A DNA stretch of 7,996 bases, from positions 1-7,996 of the forward strand of contig JASIKV010000363.1 in NCBI GenBank assembly GCA_030049455.1. Direction: 5' to 3'. The notes under the pieces were generated by a model. That model was given only the letters and a program-made list of their open reading frames with translations. It ran no database searches and was not told the DNA's origin. This stretch comes from Terriglobia bacterium (GTDB lineage Bacteria > Acidobacteriota > Terriglobia > UBA7540). A program made the translations under genes and the position numbers. Shown one piece after another: positions 1 through 6,788 of this stretch (within the stretch, counting starts at the first letter, position 1; each line of letters begins with the position of its first letter).

Positions 1-245
1 AAGTGGCGTCGCTTGCGCCGCCCATGCACATCGCTTTTTACCGGCGCGGCCAGCTTGCCGGATCGCTTGACGAAGTGCTTGCCCGGCTGCCCATTTCGAC
101 ATCTCAAAACCGTCCCTCCCCCGGCCGCTCCGTGGTTTTCATCACCGGCACCAGCCGCACTGCAGACATCGAGCAAATTCTCGTTCAGGGAGTCCACGGC
201 CCACGCGCAATTCATGCCATTTTGGTGGAAGACACCTGCCGGTAA
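1..245 (+). CDS. lutC: LutC/LUD-domain protein, C-terminal fragment (5' end off window)
   Basis: Only the last 80 or so residues are visible; the reading frame is open to the left edge, so the GTG at position 3 is probably not the true start. Residues 44-77 read VVFITGTSRTADIEQ, then a QGVHGP element and a short hydrophobic strand, which is the C-terminal signature of the LUD (DUF162) domain in LutC/YkgG proteins. In that family LutC is a small subunit encoded with the iron-sulfur proteins LutA and LutB, which oxidise L-lactate to pyruvate; lutA and lutB would be expected upstream of the window. The gene ends with TAA and converges on the TIGR03435 gene 47 nt away, so it is the last gene of its transcription unit. 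No clear terminator is seen in that gap: only a 4-bp CGCC/GGCG stem without a T-run. Family assignment is firm; the lactate role is inferred from the family. Confidence 0.85.
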   Translation, partial: VASLAPPMHIAFYRRGQLAGSLDEVLARLPISTSQNRPSPGRSVVFITGTSRTADIEQILVQGVHGPRAIHAILVEDTCR

Positions 246-292
246 AGCGCCGGAAGGGCGACCAAGAGGATCATTGGAGGAGAAATCAGAAT

Positions 293-1225
293 TCAGTTTT
301 CGGTCGGATGCTCGACGTGGTCGATGACCAGAACCTCGACGGACACCTTCCTGGCTTCGAGCTTCAGTCCAAGCTGTTCCTGGAGGGCGACAAAAATGGA
401 AGGAGCTTGATTGGCTGAGTCAGGTAGAACGCTGCCGGGTTGGCCAGCTTCGCCCGGCGCATTCGCGTCACCGGCGCCAGTGGGAGCGGGCATATAGTGA
501 AACGTGTACCGATAATTTCCCGGCAGACCGGTCTTATCCACCACCGGGCGCGCCAAGTCATGCGATGCGTCGTCAGCAAGTTTCGATAGAGGTGAGCAAG
601 ACGAATAGACTTCATCCTCACCCGGCTGGGTCTGTGGAGTCGTGAGCTCCCCCCCGGGGCGCGTGCAATCCGCGATTGGCGCCCCAAGCCAGGGACCGCC
701 CTTGGCGACCACCAGGGCGAAGCCGGGAAGCTCCTTGGTGTCCTTGTGAATTCTTAATTGGAAGCGGTCTTCCAGCAGCGCTTGCATCATGTGTTGCTTG
801 ACGGGGACAGCCTGCGGGGGGCGGAGCTTTCTGAGCTTTCCCTCCAGAGCATCGTCTGCCCTCGCCTGGATTTCAAATCGCAGTGAGTCGATCCAGTTTG
901 GGCCGCCCATGACCTGCCCGCGCTGGATCCCATAAGCTCTCTCGATGAGCATTCGGAGCGTCCAACCCTCGACGTAAAACTCCCCGGAATTGGCCAAGCC
1001 GTTGTTTCGAACGATCACCTGGCCGCTCTGCGGGTCATACTCCCTGATGGAAGCCACTGCGAATCGGGCGTCAGCGGGAAGGGTGGCAGGCTCTTGCGCC
1101 GCCGGTATTGCCTGGGCAGCGGGCCGACTGCCCGGTCCGCCGTCAGCTTGAACCGACGGAGGGGGCGGGAAGATCAAGATCAGCGGCAGAATCAGAGGCA
1201 TCGCGCAGAATTTGGTTTTATGCAT
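293..1225 (-). CDS. TIGR03435 family secreted protein
   Basis: A 310-residue exported protein of the TIGR03435 family, common and multi-copy in soil Acidobacteria; its biochemical function is not established. A signal peptide covers residues 1-27 (basic start, hydrophobic LILPLILIF stretch, likely cleavage after SVQA). Family landmarks follow in order: FAVASIREYD near 54-63, LRMLIERAYGI at 90-100, GGPNWIDSLRFEIQARA at 107-122, LLEDRFQLRIHKDTKELPGF at 150-169, LARPVVDKTGLPGNYRY at 224-240, LQEQLGLKLEARK at 281-293 and the C-terminal hallmark VLVIDHVEHPTEN at 298-310. Cysteines 187 and 210 flank a Gly/Pro/Thr-rich loop and could form a disulfide. I chose the ATG at 1225 because GGGGAACGAGG lies just upstream and translation begins directly with the signal peptide; an in-frame GTG at 1258 would add 11 residues and lacks a ribosome binding site. 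In several Acidobacteria such genes sit near penicillinase-type repressors or sigma factors, but none is seen here. Confidence 0.92.
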   Translation of the reverse strand: MHKTKFCAMPLILPLILIFPPPPSVQADGGPGSRPAAQAIPAAQEPATLPADARFAVASIREYDPQSGQVIVRNNGLANSGEFYVEGWTLRMLIERAYGIQRGQVMGGPNWIDSLRFEIQARADDALEGKLRKLRPPQAVPVKQHMMQALLEDRFQLRIHKDTKELPGFALVVAKGGPWLGAPIADCTRPGGELTTPQTQPGEDEVYSSCSPLSKLADDASHDLARPVVDKTGLPGNYRYTFHYMPAPTGAGDANAPGEAGQPGSVLPDSANQAPSIFVALQEQLGLKLEARKVSVEVLVIDHVEHPTEN

Positions 1226-1297
1226 GGCCTCGTTCCCCGGATAACCGGAGACAAACACAGTGCCCAGGAGGCAATCCGGTACGGCCCCGGAATATCT

Positions 1298-1327
1298 ATC
1301 CTAATACAGTAAAAATCGGCGTGCCAG
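1298..1327 (-). promoter_or_regulatory. possible promoter of the TIGR03435 gene
   Basis: On the minus strand, CTGGCA (1327-1322; four of six matches to TTGACA) and TAGGAT (1303-1298; four of six to TATAAT) are separated by 18 nt. Transcription would start near 1291, giving a leader of about 65 nt before the ATG at 1225. Both boxes are imperfect and there is no supporting operator, so this is a weak call. Confidence 0.3.
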
Positions 1328-1362
1328 CAGCTCGCGGCGGACCCAATTCTTGCAAATGCCAC

Positions 1363-1392
1363 ATGACAAACTGCGGCCGGCCCTGCTAAGAT
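1363..1392 (+). promoter_or_regulatory. sigma-70-type promoter for the ankyrin-repeat gene
   Basis: ATGACA (1363-1368) matches the -35 consensus TTGACA at five of six positions. After an 18-nt spacer comes TAAGAT (1387-1392), preceded by TGC, which gives the extended -10 arrangement TGnTAAGAT. It is the best promoter candidate in the 1226-1548 gap and points toward the ankyrin gene. Transcription would begin near 1399, leaving an unusually long leader of about 150 nt. Confidence 0.5.
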
Positions 1393-1503
1393 GTGCGTGG
1401 CGCGTCAGGGCGCCGCCGTGTCCGCGGGAAGGACTGTGTCCCCCTGATGGAAAAGCATCGCATCCTGTTGGAATGAACTCTTTTCTGCCCGAGCGAGCGG
1501 ACA

Positions 1504-1535
1504 CCGGGCGCGGCTGGCGTGGAAACGCTGCCCGG
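1504..1535 (+). promoter_or_regulatory. leader hairpin abutting the ankyrin gene's ribosome binding site
   Basis: Outer arms CCGGGC (1504-1509) and GCCCGG (1530-1535) are perfectly complementary. Inside them GGCGT (1516-1520) pairs with ACGCT (1525-1529, one G-U) around the loop GGAA, a GNRA-type tetraloop. The left side has a 6-nt bulge (1510-1515) and the right side has none. The AGGAG ribosome binding site (1538-1542) begins two bases after the stem, so the fold could influence ribosome access. There is no T-run, so it is not an intrinsic terminator. Confidence 0.45.
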
Positions 1536-1548
1536 AAAGGAGCTCATG

Positions 1549-3444
1549 ATGAACGAATCCCTCCCCACTCGCGCCTTTCGCAAGCACACCGACCTGAATC
1601 AACTCAAACGCCAGGCCAAGGAACTTCTGGAGGCCTTTCGCGGCGCGGATGCTGCCGCCGTCACAGAGGTTAATACACATTTTCGCGGCGCTGATGCCAA
1701 GACATTTGCGCTTCACGACGCGCAACTGGTTCTGGCGCGCGCTTACGGCTTTGCGAGCTGGCCGAAGCTGAAGGCTTATGTGGATGGCGTCACCGCCCGT
1801 AAGCTTTTCGATGCCGTGCGCGCCGGAAACTTGCCGAAAGTCCAGGCGATGCTTCGCGCCCGCCCTGAGCTGGCGAACATGGAAATTCCGGAAGACGAGC
1901 GTCGCGCCATTCACTTTGCTGTAATGAATCGTTCTGCCGAAATCACGCGGCTGCTGATGCAGCACGGCGCCGACGCCCGCAAGGGAATCTATCCCCATCG
2001 CGATGCAACCGGCGCGCTCACCATGGCCACGGACCGCGGGTACGACGATATCGCCGCCATCATCCGCGAAGAAGAGCAGCGCCGTCGCGAGGCCCAGGCC
2101 GGTGATCGTGCGGCGGCCGTTCCCAACAGCTTGTTGAGCACCGAGAATTGGGAAACCGGCCGGGCGCTCGAAATTCTGAAGGCCGATCCCGCGCTGGCGC
2201 GCTCTGCGAGCCCCGAGGGTTGGACGCCGCTGCACGCCGCGGCCGGCGTGCTCGATGAAACCGGAATTGAGCGCCTGCTCGATCACGGCGCAAATCCCAA
2301 CTCCCTCGCTTTGGGCCGCTGGACGCCGCTGGACGTAGCTGCTTCGGGGAAGCGCTGGGGCGAAACCGGCAGCCCGGCGAAGTTCGAGAAGGTGGCCAGA
2401 CTTTTGTTGAAGCGCGGCGCGGAAATGGACGCGATCACAGCGGTGGCTCTGGGTGATGCTGATTGGATTCGCACCCGCCACGCGCAAGGCACACTCGAAA
2501 TTCCAACCAACACCGACATCTTTGCGGAATACGGCGGGCTGCTCTTGATTGCGGTCCATCACGGCCGGGCTGAGATGCTGGCGCTGCTCCTGGACCTCGG
2601 GTCCGATCCGAACGAGCGCATGCGCCTGGCCGGAATGGACGAAATCATCTACACGGCCGGCGGGCCGTTGTATCGCTGCGTGTCAGAGGGCAGGTTTGAA
2701 ATGGCCGAGATGCTGCTGGCCCACGGGGCTGACCCCAGCGCCGACGTTTATGCCTCCGGCTCGCCGTTATATCGCGCCTACTTGCTGAAGAAGATGGACT
2801 TCGTCAAACTTCTGGAAGATCACGGCGGCTTTCTGGATGCTCCTTGCGTGGGATTCGCCTGCCAGACCGAGACAGCCAGGCGATTGCTCGAGGATGAAGC
2901 TGCCGGACGGCTGCGCGCGGGCGTCGTGCCCGCCGGCAAAACTGTGGCGGAAGACCTGATCTGGAGCGCGGCGGGCGGAGGCGACCCGGAAATCGTGCGC
3001 ATGGCGCTCGAGCGAATCAGCTGGCCGCGCCAGGATTTGCGCTGGCTTTACCCGCTCTGGCAGGCTTTCACTTGTGACGGGGGAATCGAGCCCGGGCTTG
3101 CCTGCTTCCGCCTTCTGCTCGACCGCGCTGATCCCAACCAGAGCAGGTTCGGCCGAACGATTCTGCACACGATCATGGCGCGAGGCGGGAAGGAACACTT
3201 GCCCTATGCTGAGATGCTGCTGGACCGGGGCGCGCGGTTTGATATCCGTGACGAACTGCTCAAAAGCACTGCGCTCGGCTGGGCATGCCGCTGGGGCCGC
3301 GCTCATTTTGTGAAGCTGCTGCTGGAGCGGGGCGCCGATCCATTTGAAAAAGACGCCGAGCTCTGGGCGACGCCGTTGGCCTGGGCGGAAAGGATGAAGC
3401 ATGAGGACGTGCAGAGGGTGCTACTGAGCTACCACTCAAAATAA
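1549..3444 (+). CDS. ankyrin-repeat protein with N-terminal acidobacterial module
   Basis: A 631-residue protein with no signal peptide or membrane segment, so probably cytoplasmic. Residues 1-80 form a helical module: DLNQLKRQAKELLEAF near the start and LHDAQLVLARAYGFASWPKL at 55-74. I know this arrangement as a recurring N-terminal region of ankyrin proteins in Acidobacteria and Planctomycetes; its role is not established. Ankyrin-type repeats follow from about residue 82, clearest at 117-148 (AIHFAVMNRSAEITRLLMQHGAD), 224-250 (GWTPLHAAAG...LLDHGANPN), 258-295 (TPLDVAAS...LLLKRGAE), 373-400 (PLYRCVSEG...LLAHGADPS) and 574-631 (ALGWACRWG...LLLERGADPF, then TPLAWAE). Between them, roughly 300-330 and 430-530, the repeats are degenerate. 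Ankyrin repeats bind other proteins; no enzyme domain or partner gene is evident. AGGAG at 1538-1542 is followed by tandem ATGATG at 1546/1549; I chose 1549 for its 6-nt spacing, while 1546 would add one Met and an upstream GTG (1519) is excluded by the ribosome binding site. Confidence 0.9.
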   Translation: MNESLPTRAFRKHTDLNQLKRQAKELLEAFRGADAAAVTEVNTHFRGADAKTFALHDAQLVLARAYGFASWPKLKAYVDGVTARKLFDAVRAGNLPKVQAMLRARPELANMEIPEDERRAIHFAVMNRSAEITRLLMQHGADARKGIYPHRDATGALTMATDRGYDDIAAIIREEEQRRREAQAGDRAAAVPNSLLSTENWETGRALEILKADPALARSASPEGWTPLHAAAGVLDETGIERLLDHGANPNSLALGRWTPLDVAASGKRWGETGSPAKFEKVARLLLKRGAEMDAITAVALGDADWIRTRHAQGTLEIPTNTDIFAEYGGLLLIAVHHGRAEMLALLLDLGSDPNERMRLAGMDEIIYTAGGPLYRCVSEGRFEMAEMLLAHGADPSADVYASGSPLYRAYLLKKMDFVKLLEDHGGFLDAPCVGFACQTETARRLLEDEAAGRLRAGVVPAGKTVAEDLIWSAAGGGDPEIVRMALERISWPRQDLRWLYPLWQAFTCDGGIEPGLACFRLLLDRADPNQSRFGRTILHTIMARGGKEHLPYAEMLLDRGARFDIRDELLKSTALGWACRWGRAHFVKLLLERGADPFEKDAELWATPLAWAERMKHEDVQRVLLSYHSK

Positions 3445-3510
3445 ACAGGGCGGAGAGTTCAGTCGTGTCAGGCGTGGCGGGCCCAAATGGAAGTTTCAGC
3501 TAAGCGGATG

Positions 3511-3516
3511 TAGAAT
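3511..3516 (+). promoter_or_regulatory. -10-like element before the 200-aa exported protein gene
   Basis: TAGAAT at 3511-3516, preceded by GATG, resembles TATAAT at five of six positions and lies 28 nt before the ATG at 3545, so transcription would start near 3523. A -35 box is poor (TGGAAG at 3488-3493 with a 17-nt spacer). The 100-nt gap after the ankyrin gene has no clear terminator, so read-through is also possible. Confidence 0.4.
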
Positions 3517-3544
3517 ACGGGTAGCGTCTCGAATTGGAGATGTT

Positions 3545-4147
3545 ATGAGAGCCGCTCGGTGTTGCAAATTGGTTGGTTTGGCCGTTGGTTCCGCGCTGGT
3601 GGTGGTTACGGCAGTTTGCTCGGCGCAAGAAAGCGCGAACCCGTCGCTTGGTGATCTCGCGCGTGAAATCCAAGCGGAGCGGGCGCAGCAGAAATCACAC
3701 CCAGTTCGTATTTACACGAACGACGACTTTCCTCCTCATTCATCCTCCCAGACCGGGGCGGCGCAATCCCGTCCCGAGTCGACCGATAAATCATCTGAAA
3801 CCCAAACCTGTCCGTTAGCTCTGAAAAGCGGGGCTACCGCTGGCGCCTGTGCGACTTACTATCGTGGCAGAATGCGCCAGCTTAGCGATAAACTTGCCGC
3901 CGACCAAAAATCGTTCCAGGACGCAGTGGCAATGGTCAGATGGTTGGGAGACCCCACAGGATTCTACACTGGAGAGGAAACACCCGCCGACAAGAATCCC
4001 TATTATAGGCCTTATCATTTGGACGAACCCTACGCATATCAGGAATTGACAGCAACAAAAGCTGCCATTGCCGCGGATGAAGACGCAATAACCGCCCTCG
4101 AAGATCAGTGCCGCCGCGACGGCTGCCCTCCCGATTGGTTGCGGTAA
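3545..4147 (+). CDS. exported protein of unknown function, acidobacterial type
   Basis: A 200-residue protein that I cannot assign a function. Residues 1-27 are a signal peptide: basic MRAARCCK start, hydrophobic LVGLAVGSALVVVTAV core, likely cleavage after CSA before QES. There is no good lipobox, so it should be soluble after export. The mature start LGDLAREIQAERAQQK (35-50) followed by VRIYTNDDFPP (54-64) resembles a motif I recall from many small exported acidobacterial proteins, as does the ending LEDQCRRDGCPPDWLR. After a Ser/Gln/Thr-rich linker (65-88), residues 105-135 and 165-190 look helical and could pair as coiled coil; between them is a Tyr/Pro-rich stretch (NPYYRPYHLDEPYAY, 151-165). 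Cysteines 89, 102, 189 and 194 remain after cleavage and could form two disulfides. GGAG five bases before the ATG supports this start. The stop lies 51 nt from the convergent TPR gene. Confidence 0.85.
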   Translation: MRAARCCKLVGLAVGSALVVVTAVCSAQESANPSLGDLAREIQAERAQQKSHPVRIYTNDDFPPHSSSQTGAAQSRPESTDKSSETQTCPLALKSGATAGACATYYRGRMRQLSDKLAADQKSFQDAVAMVRWLGDPTGFYTGEETPADKNPYYRPYHLDEPYAYQELTATKAAIAADEDAITALEDQCRRDGCPPDWLR

Positions 4148-4157
4148 TGCATCACCA

Positions 4158-4178
4158 TTGGACGGGCGCTTCCACGTC
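4158..4178. terminator. weak hairpin between convergent genes
   Basis: GGACG and CGTCC (about 4160-4180) form a 5-bp stem with a 10-nt loop in the 51-nt gap between the 200-aa gene and the TPR gene. On the plus strand it is followed by a short GTTTAA rather than a true T-run, and there is no T-run on the minus strand. It could act weakly for both genes, but the evidence is thin. Confidence 0.3.
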
Positions 4179-4198
4179 CGTTTAAGTAGTTGAGCCCC

Positions 4199-6649
4199 CT
4201 ACCTCTTTGCCGCCAATTCCTTCGCGTGTTTGCGCACCTTGTCGGCGTCGGGGGCGTTGGGGACGAGTTGGAGGTAGGCTTCAAGTTCCTGGCGGGCGCG
4301 GGCGTATTGGCGCTGGTTTTCGAGCGCGATGGCGAGATTGAAGTGGGCGTCGGGGAAGTCAGGCTTCAGGCGAATGACCTCCTCGTATTCGTGAATCGCC
4401 CCGTCCACGTCCTTTTTATCATACAAGGCGACGGCCAGATCCTGGTGGGCTGTGGAATCCTGGGGTTTCGAGCGCAGGTAGTCGCGGTAGTTGGAAATGG
4501 CCTGATCCAGCTTGCCCTCGCCGTAAAGGGCGTTGGCGAGCCCCAGCAGAGCCTCGGCATTATCGGGGTTGTCCAGCAGAGCCTCTCGAAACTCCTTGGC
4601 AGCGTCCTCCGGTTTTCCCTGGTGATCGAGGCTGTCACCCAGTACGAAATGGGCCTCGGAAAGATTGGGGGTGACGCGCAGCACCGCCTGTGCTTCCCCC
4701 GCGGCGCCCGCATAGTCGTTTTGATGGGCGAGCGCCCGGGCAAGGTTCAGGTGGCCGTCGGCCCACTCGGGGCGGTCCTTCACTGCGGCGCGAAAGGCCT
4801 GCGCGGCTCCCGGCCAATCTCCCAGCTTTTCGAGGGCGAGTCCAAGATTCTGCTCCGCCTGGGGATCCTCATGCAGCGCGAGACTGGCTTGATACGCGGT
4901 AACCGCACCCTTTAGATCTCCACTGGCGTAGAGAGTGTTCCCCAGATTGCGCTGATACGCGGAGTTGGCGGGGTCCATGCGCACTGCTGCCTGCTCCTCA
5001 GCCGTCGCGCCCGTGGGATCGCCGTTGGCGCGCAGGGCGGCCGCCAGGCTGAGGTGCAGGCTGGGATCGTCGGGGCGCAACTTAATCGCGTCGCGATAGG
5101 TGGGCACGGCGAGGGCAAAGTTGTTCTCCCGCATCAGCAGGTCGGCCAGGGCCACCAGGGCCTCCGCGTATTCAGGGCGCAATTTCAGCGCCTGCTCAAG
5201 CTGCGCCTGCGCCTCCGGCTTTTTGCCCAACGCTTCGAGCGTCAGTGCGGTGCGAAAGTGATATTCCGGGCTGCGCGGCTCAAGCTCCAGCACGACGCGA
5301 TACTCTTCAAGTGATTTTTCCAGCTCATTCGCTGCTTGATAAGCGTTGGCCAGGTGGGCGTGCGCGTCGGGATCATCGGGGCGCAGGCGCACCTCCTCGC
5401 GATATTCCTGCACAAACCCGGAAACGTCACCGGAGGCTTGCAATGCTTCGCCCAGATTGCGGTGATAGTTGGCGGTATCAGGGGAAAGTTCGGCAGCCTT
5501 GCGCAGTTCGCGAACCGACTCGGTCAAATCCCCGGTCTTGCGCAGCACCAGGCCCAGCGCCTCATGCAACCCCGGGTCGCCGGGACGCAGGCGAAGGGCC
5601 TCATGGTATTCGCTGACCGCAGCGGGGTGATCGCTGACGGAGAGGTAAGCCGCGGCCAGATCGGCGTGCGCGTCCGCATCGTCGGGGCGCAGGCGCACGA
5701 CGCGGCGCAGTTCCTCGATCGACCCGCCGTAATCCTCCGCCTCCCGCAGCGTCAGCGCCAGAGCGTGGTGATAGTCGGGTTGGTTGGGGCGAAGCTGAAT
5801 CGCCACCTTGTACTCCTCAATGGAGTGGCTGAGATCGCCCATGGAGCGCAGCGCCCCGGCAAGGCTGATGTGAATTTCCGGGTCATTCGGGCGCAGGCGG
5901 ACCGCGGTGCGATATTCGTTGACGCCGCCGGCAAAATCACCGGACTGGATCAGCGCGGCCGCCAAACCCGTATGGGCGTCGGGGCTGTTGGGATTCAATT
6001 CCATGGCCTGGCGAAACTCGGCGCCCGCTCCGGCAGGGTCGCCCGATTGCAGCAGCGCCTGGGCCAATGCCAAGTGAATATCCGCGTTGTGAGGCGCCAG
6101 GGCCAGTGCCGCGCGGTATTCCAAAAAGGCCTCGCTATACGAACGGTTCAAAGCCAAAGCGTTGGCCAGGTTAAGGTGCGCGGCAGGGTTGTCGGGATGG
6201 GCGCTCACTTCGTCGCGGAAGTCGGCGATGGCCTCGGAAATCTGCCCGACGGCCTCTTCGAGAGCCGCGATGTTCATGTGGACGCCCGGAAACTCGGGGC
6301 GAAGCCGCAGGACCTCGCGATATTCCTTCAGCGCGTCGCCGGTTTTCTGCTCGGCGGCATAAGCGTTGCCAAGATTGTAATGCGCTTCCACATAGTCCGG
6401 TTTGAGCGCAAGGGCCTTTTTGTAGAGAGCAATCGCCTCGTCCCACTTGTCCAGGTGCGCGGCTTCGTTGCCTTGCTTCAGGAAATCGAGTGGTGAAGAT
6501 CCTTCAGTTTCGGCAGGGCTCGATGCCTGCGGCTGGAGCGTGGAGGCTTGCCCGTAAGCCATCGGAGGCAGCGTGCACACCATGGCGGCCAGCAGGAAAA
6601 CGTACTTGCGCCCAAGACGATTTCGCGTGGCTGCTCCCATTGGGTGCAT
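4199..6649 (-). CDS. exported tetratricopeptide-repeat protein with 22 tandem TPRs
   Basis: An 816-residue protein. Residues 1-35 are a signal peptide (RNRLGRK basic region, YVFLLAAMVCTLPPM hydrophobic core, likely cleavage near AYGQA), followed by a Ser/Gln/Pro-rich linker to about 50. Repeat 1 spans about 50-83. Repeats 2-22 then run without interruption from 84 to 796, each 34 residues except repeat 17 (from 594), which has 33. A short basic tail (797-816, ending KHAKELAAKR) closes the protein. A typical unit is PDDPDAHAHLANAYQ followed by a helix ending in LRLR, with Pro at position 1, Ala/Leu/Gly at 8-11, Tyr near 27 and Leu at 31-33. TPR solenoids bind peptides or proteins; no glycosyltransferase, kinase or membrane domain is present. 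It presumably acts as a periplasmic or surface scaffold. ATG at 6649 and an in-frame ATG at 6640 both fit; neither has a clear AGGAG site. The stop is TAG. Confidence 0.92.
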   Translation of the reverse strand: MHPMGAATRNRLGRKYVFLLAAMVCTLPPMAYGQASTLQPQASSPAETEGSSPLDFLKQGNEAAHLDKWDEAIALYKKALALKPDYVEAHYNLGNAYAAEQKTGDALKEYREVLRLRPEFPGVHMNIAALEEAVGQISEAIADFRDEVSAHPDNPAAHLNLANALALNRSYSEAFLEYRAALALAPHNADIHLALAQALLQSGDPAGAGAEFRQAMELNPNSPDAHTGLAAALIQSGDFAGGVNEYRTAVRLRPNDPEIHISLAGALRSMGDLSHSIEEYKVAIQLRPNQPDYHHALALTLREAEDYGGSIEELRRVVRLRPDDADAHADLAAAYLSVSDHPAAVSEYHEALRLRPGDPGLHEALGLVLRKTGDLTESVRELRKAAELSPDTANYHRNLGEALQASGDVSGFVQEYREEVRLRPDDPDAHAHLANAYQAANELEKSLEEYRVVLELEPRSPEYHFRTALTLEALGKKPEAQAQLEQALKLRPEYAEALVALADLLMRENNFALAVPTYRDAIKLRPDDPSLHLSLAAALRANGDPTGATAEEQAAVRMDPANSAYQRNLGNTLYASGDLKGAVTAYQASLALHEDPQAEQNLGLALEKLGDWPGAAQAFRAAVKDRPEWADGHLNLARALAHQNDYAGAAGEAQAVLRVTPNLSEAHFVLGDSLDHQGKPEDAAKEFREALLDNPDNAEALLGLANALYGEGKLDQAISNYRDYLRSKPQDSTAHQDLAVALYDKKDVDGAIHEYEEVIRLKPDFPDAHFNLAIALENQRQYARARQELEAYLQLVPNAPDADKVRKHAKELAAKR
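4262..6400 (-). repeat. 102-bp-period tandem coding repeat (TPRs 2-22)
   Basis: This is the DNA counterpart of TPR repeats 2-22: 20 units of 102 bp and one of 99 bp, so codons stay in register throughout. The units are mostly diverged at the DNA level, but some keep long similar stretches; for example the starts of repeat 9 (near 5686) and repeat 12 (near 5380) share TCGGGGCGCAGGCGCAC on the plus strand. That pattern suggests old duplication with selection on the protein rather than recent expansion. Confidence 0.9.
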
Positions 6650-6680
6650 GGATATTAGGATACACCCAAGGGAGGTTTGG

Positions 6681-6746
6681 ATGGCATTGGCTGGTCATGA
6701 GGGGGTCAGCGCAAGGCGGAAATCACTACAGCGGGAAAATAATTGA
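6681..6746 (+). other. possible 21-codon small ORF with strong ribosome binding site
   Basis: AAGGGAGG at 6668-6675 lies five bases before ATG at 6681, giving a 21-residue peptide beginning MALAGHEGV and ending at TGA 6744-6746. A -10-like TAGGAT at 6656-6661 precedes it, without a -35 box. It lies in the 139-nt gap between the TPR gene start and the 122-aa gene stop. The peptide has no recognised features. It may be chance; apart from these signals I see nothing else in this gap. Confidence 0.2.
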
Positions 6747-6788
6747 AGTGGGATTTGACACTCCTGAGTTATGAATGATGTGGCACCA

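Noticed and set aside
246..292. Terminator between lutC and the TIGR03435 gene
   Set aside because: Only a 4-bp CGCC/GGCG stem without a T-run on either strand.
1297..1306. Ten-base word TATCCTAATA shared with the region before the TPR gene (6653-6662, opposite strand)
   Set aside because: A ten-base match between two places in 8 kb is expected by chance, and the surrounding bases do not match; it is not evidence of a shared operator.
1226..1330. Search for a BlaI/MecI-type operator in the TIGR03435 upstream region
   Set aside because: No TACA...TGTA dyad is present; the AT-rich stretch at 1291-1317 is not palindromic.
1447..1476. Nine-codon upstream ORF (MEKHRILLE) in the ankyrin leader
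   Set aside because: Its nearest purine-rich site (1426-1433) is 13 nt away and the peptide has no attenuator-like codon run.
1405..2562. Long open frame (385 codons) on the minus strand across the ankyrin gene and its leader
   Set aside because: It lies opposite the clearly coding ankyrin frame and its translation is arginine/alanine-rich without any domain; this is a GC-driven antisense shadow.
5336..6496. Long open frame (386 codons) on the plus strand opposite the TPR gene, with a repetitive translation
   Set aside because: The repeats in it are the complement of the 102-bp TPR units; it has no ribosome binding site. The similar frame at 4190-4915 is rejected for the same reason.
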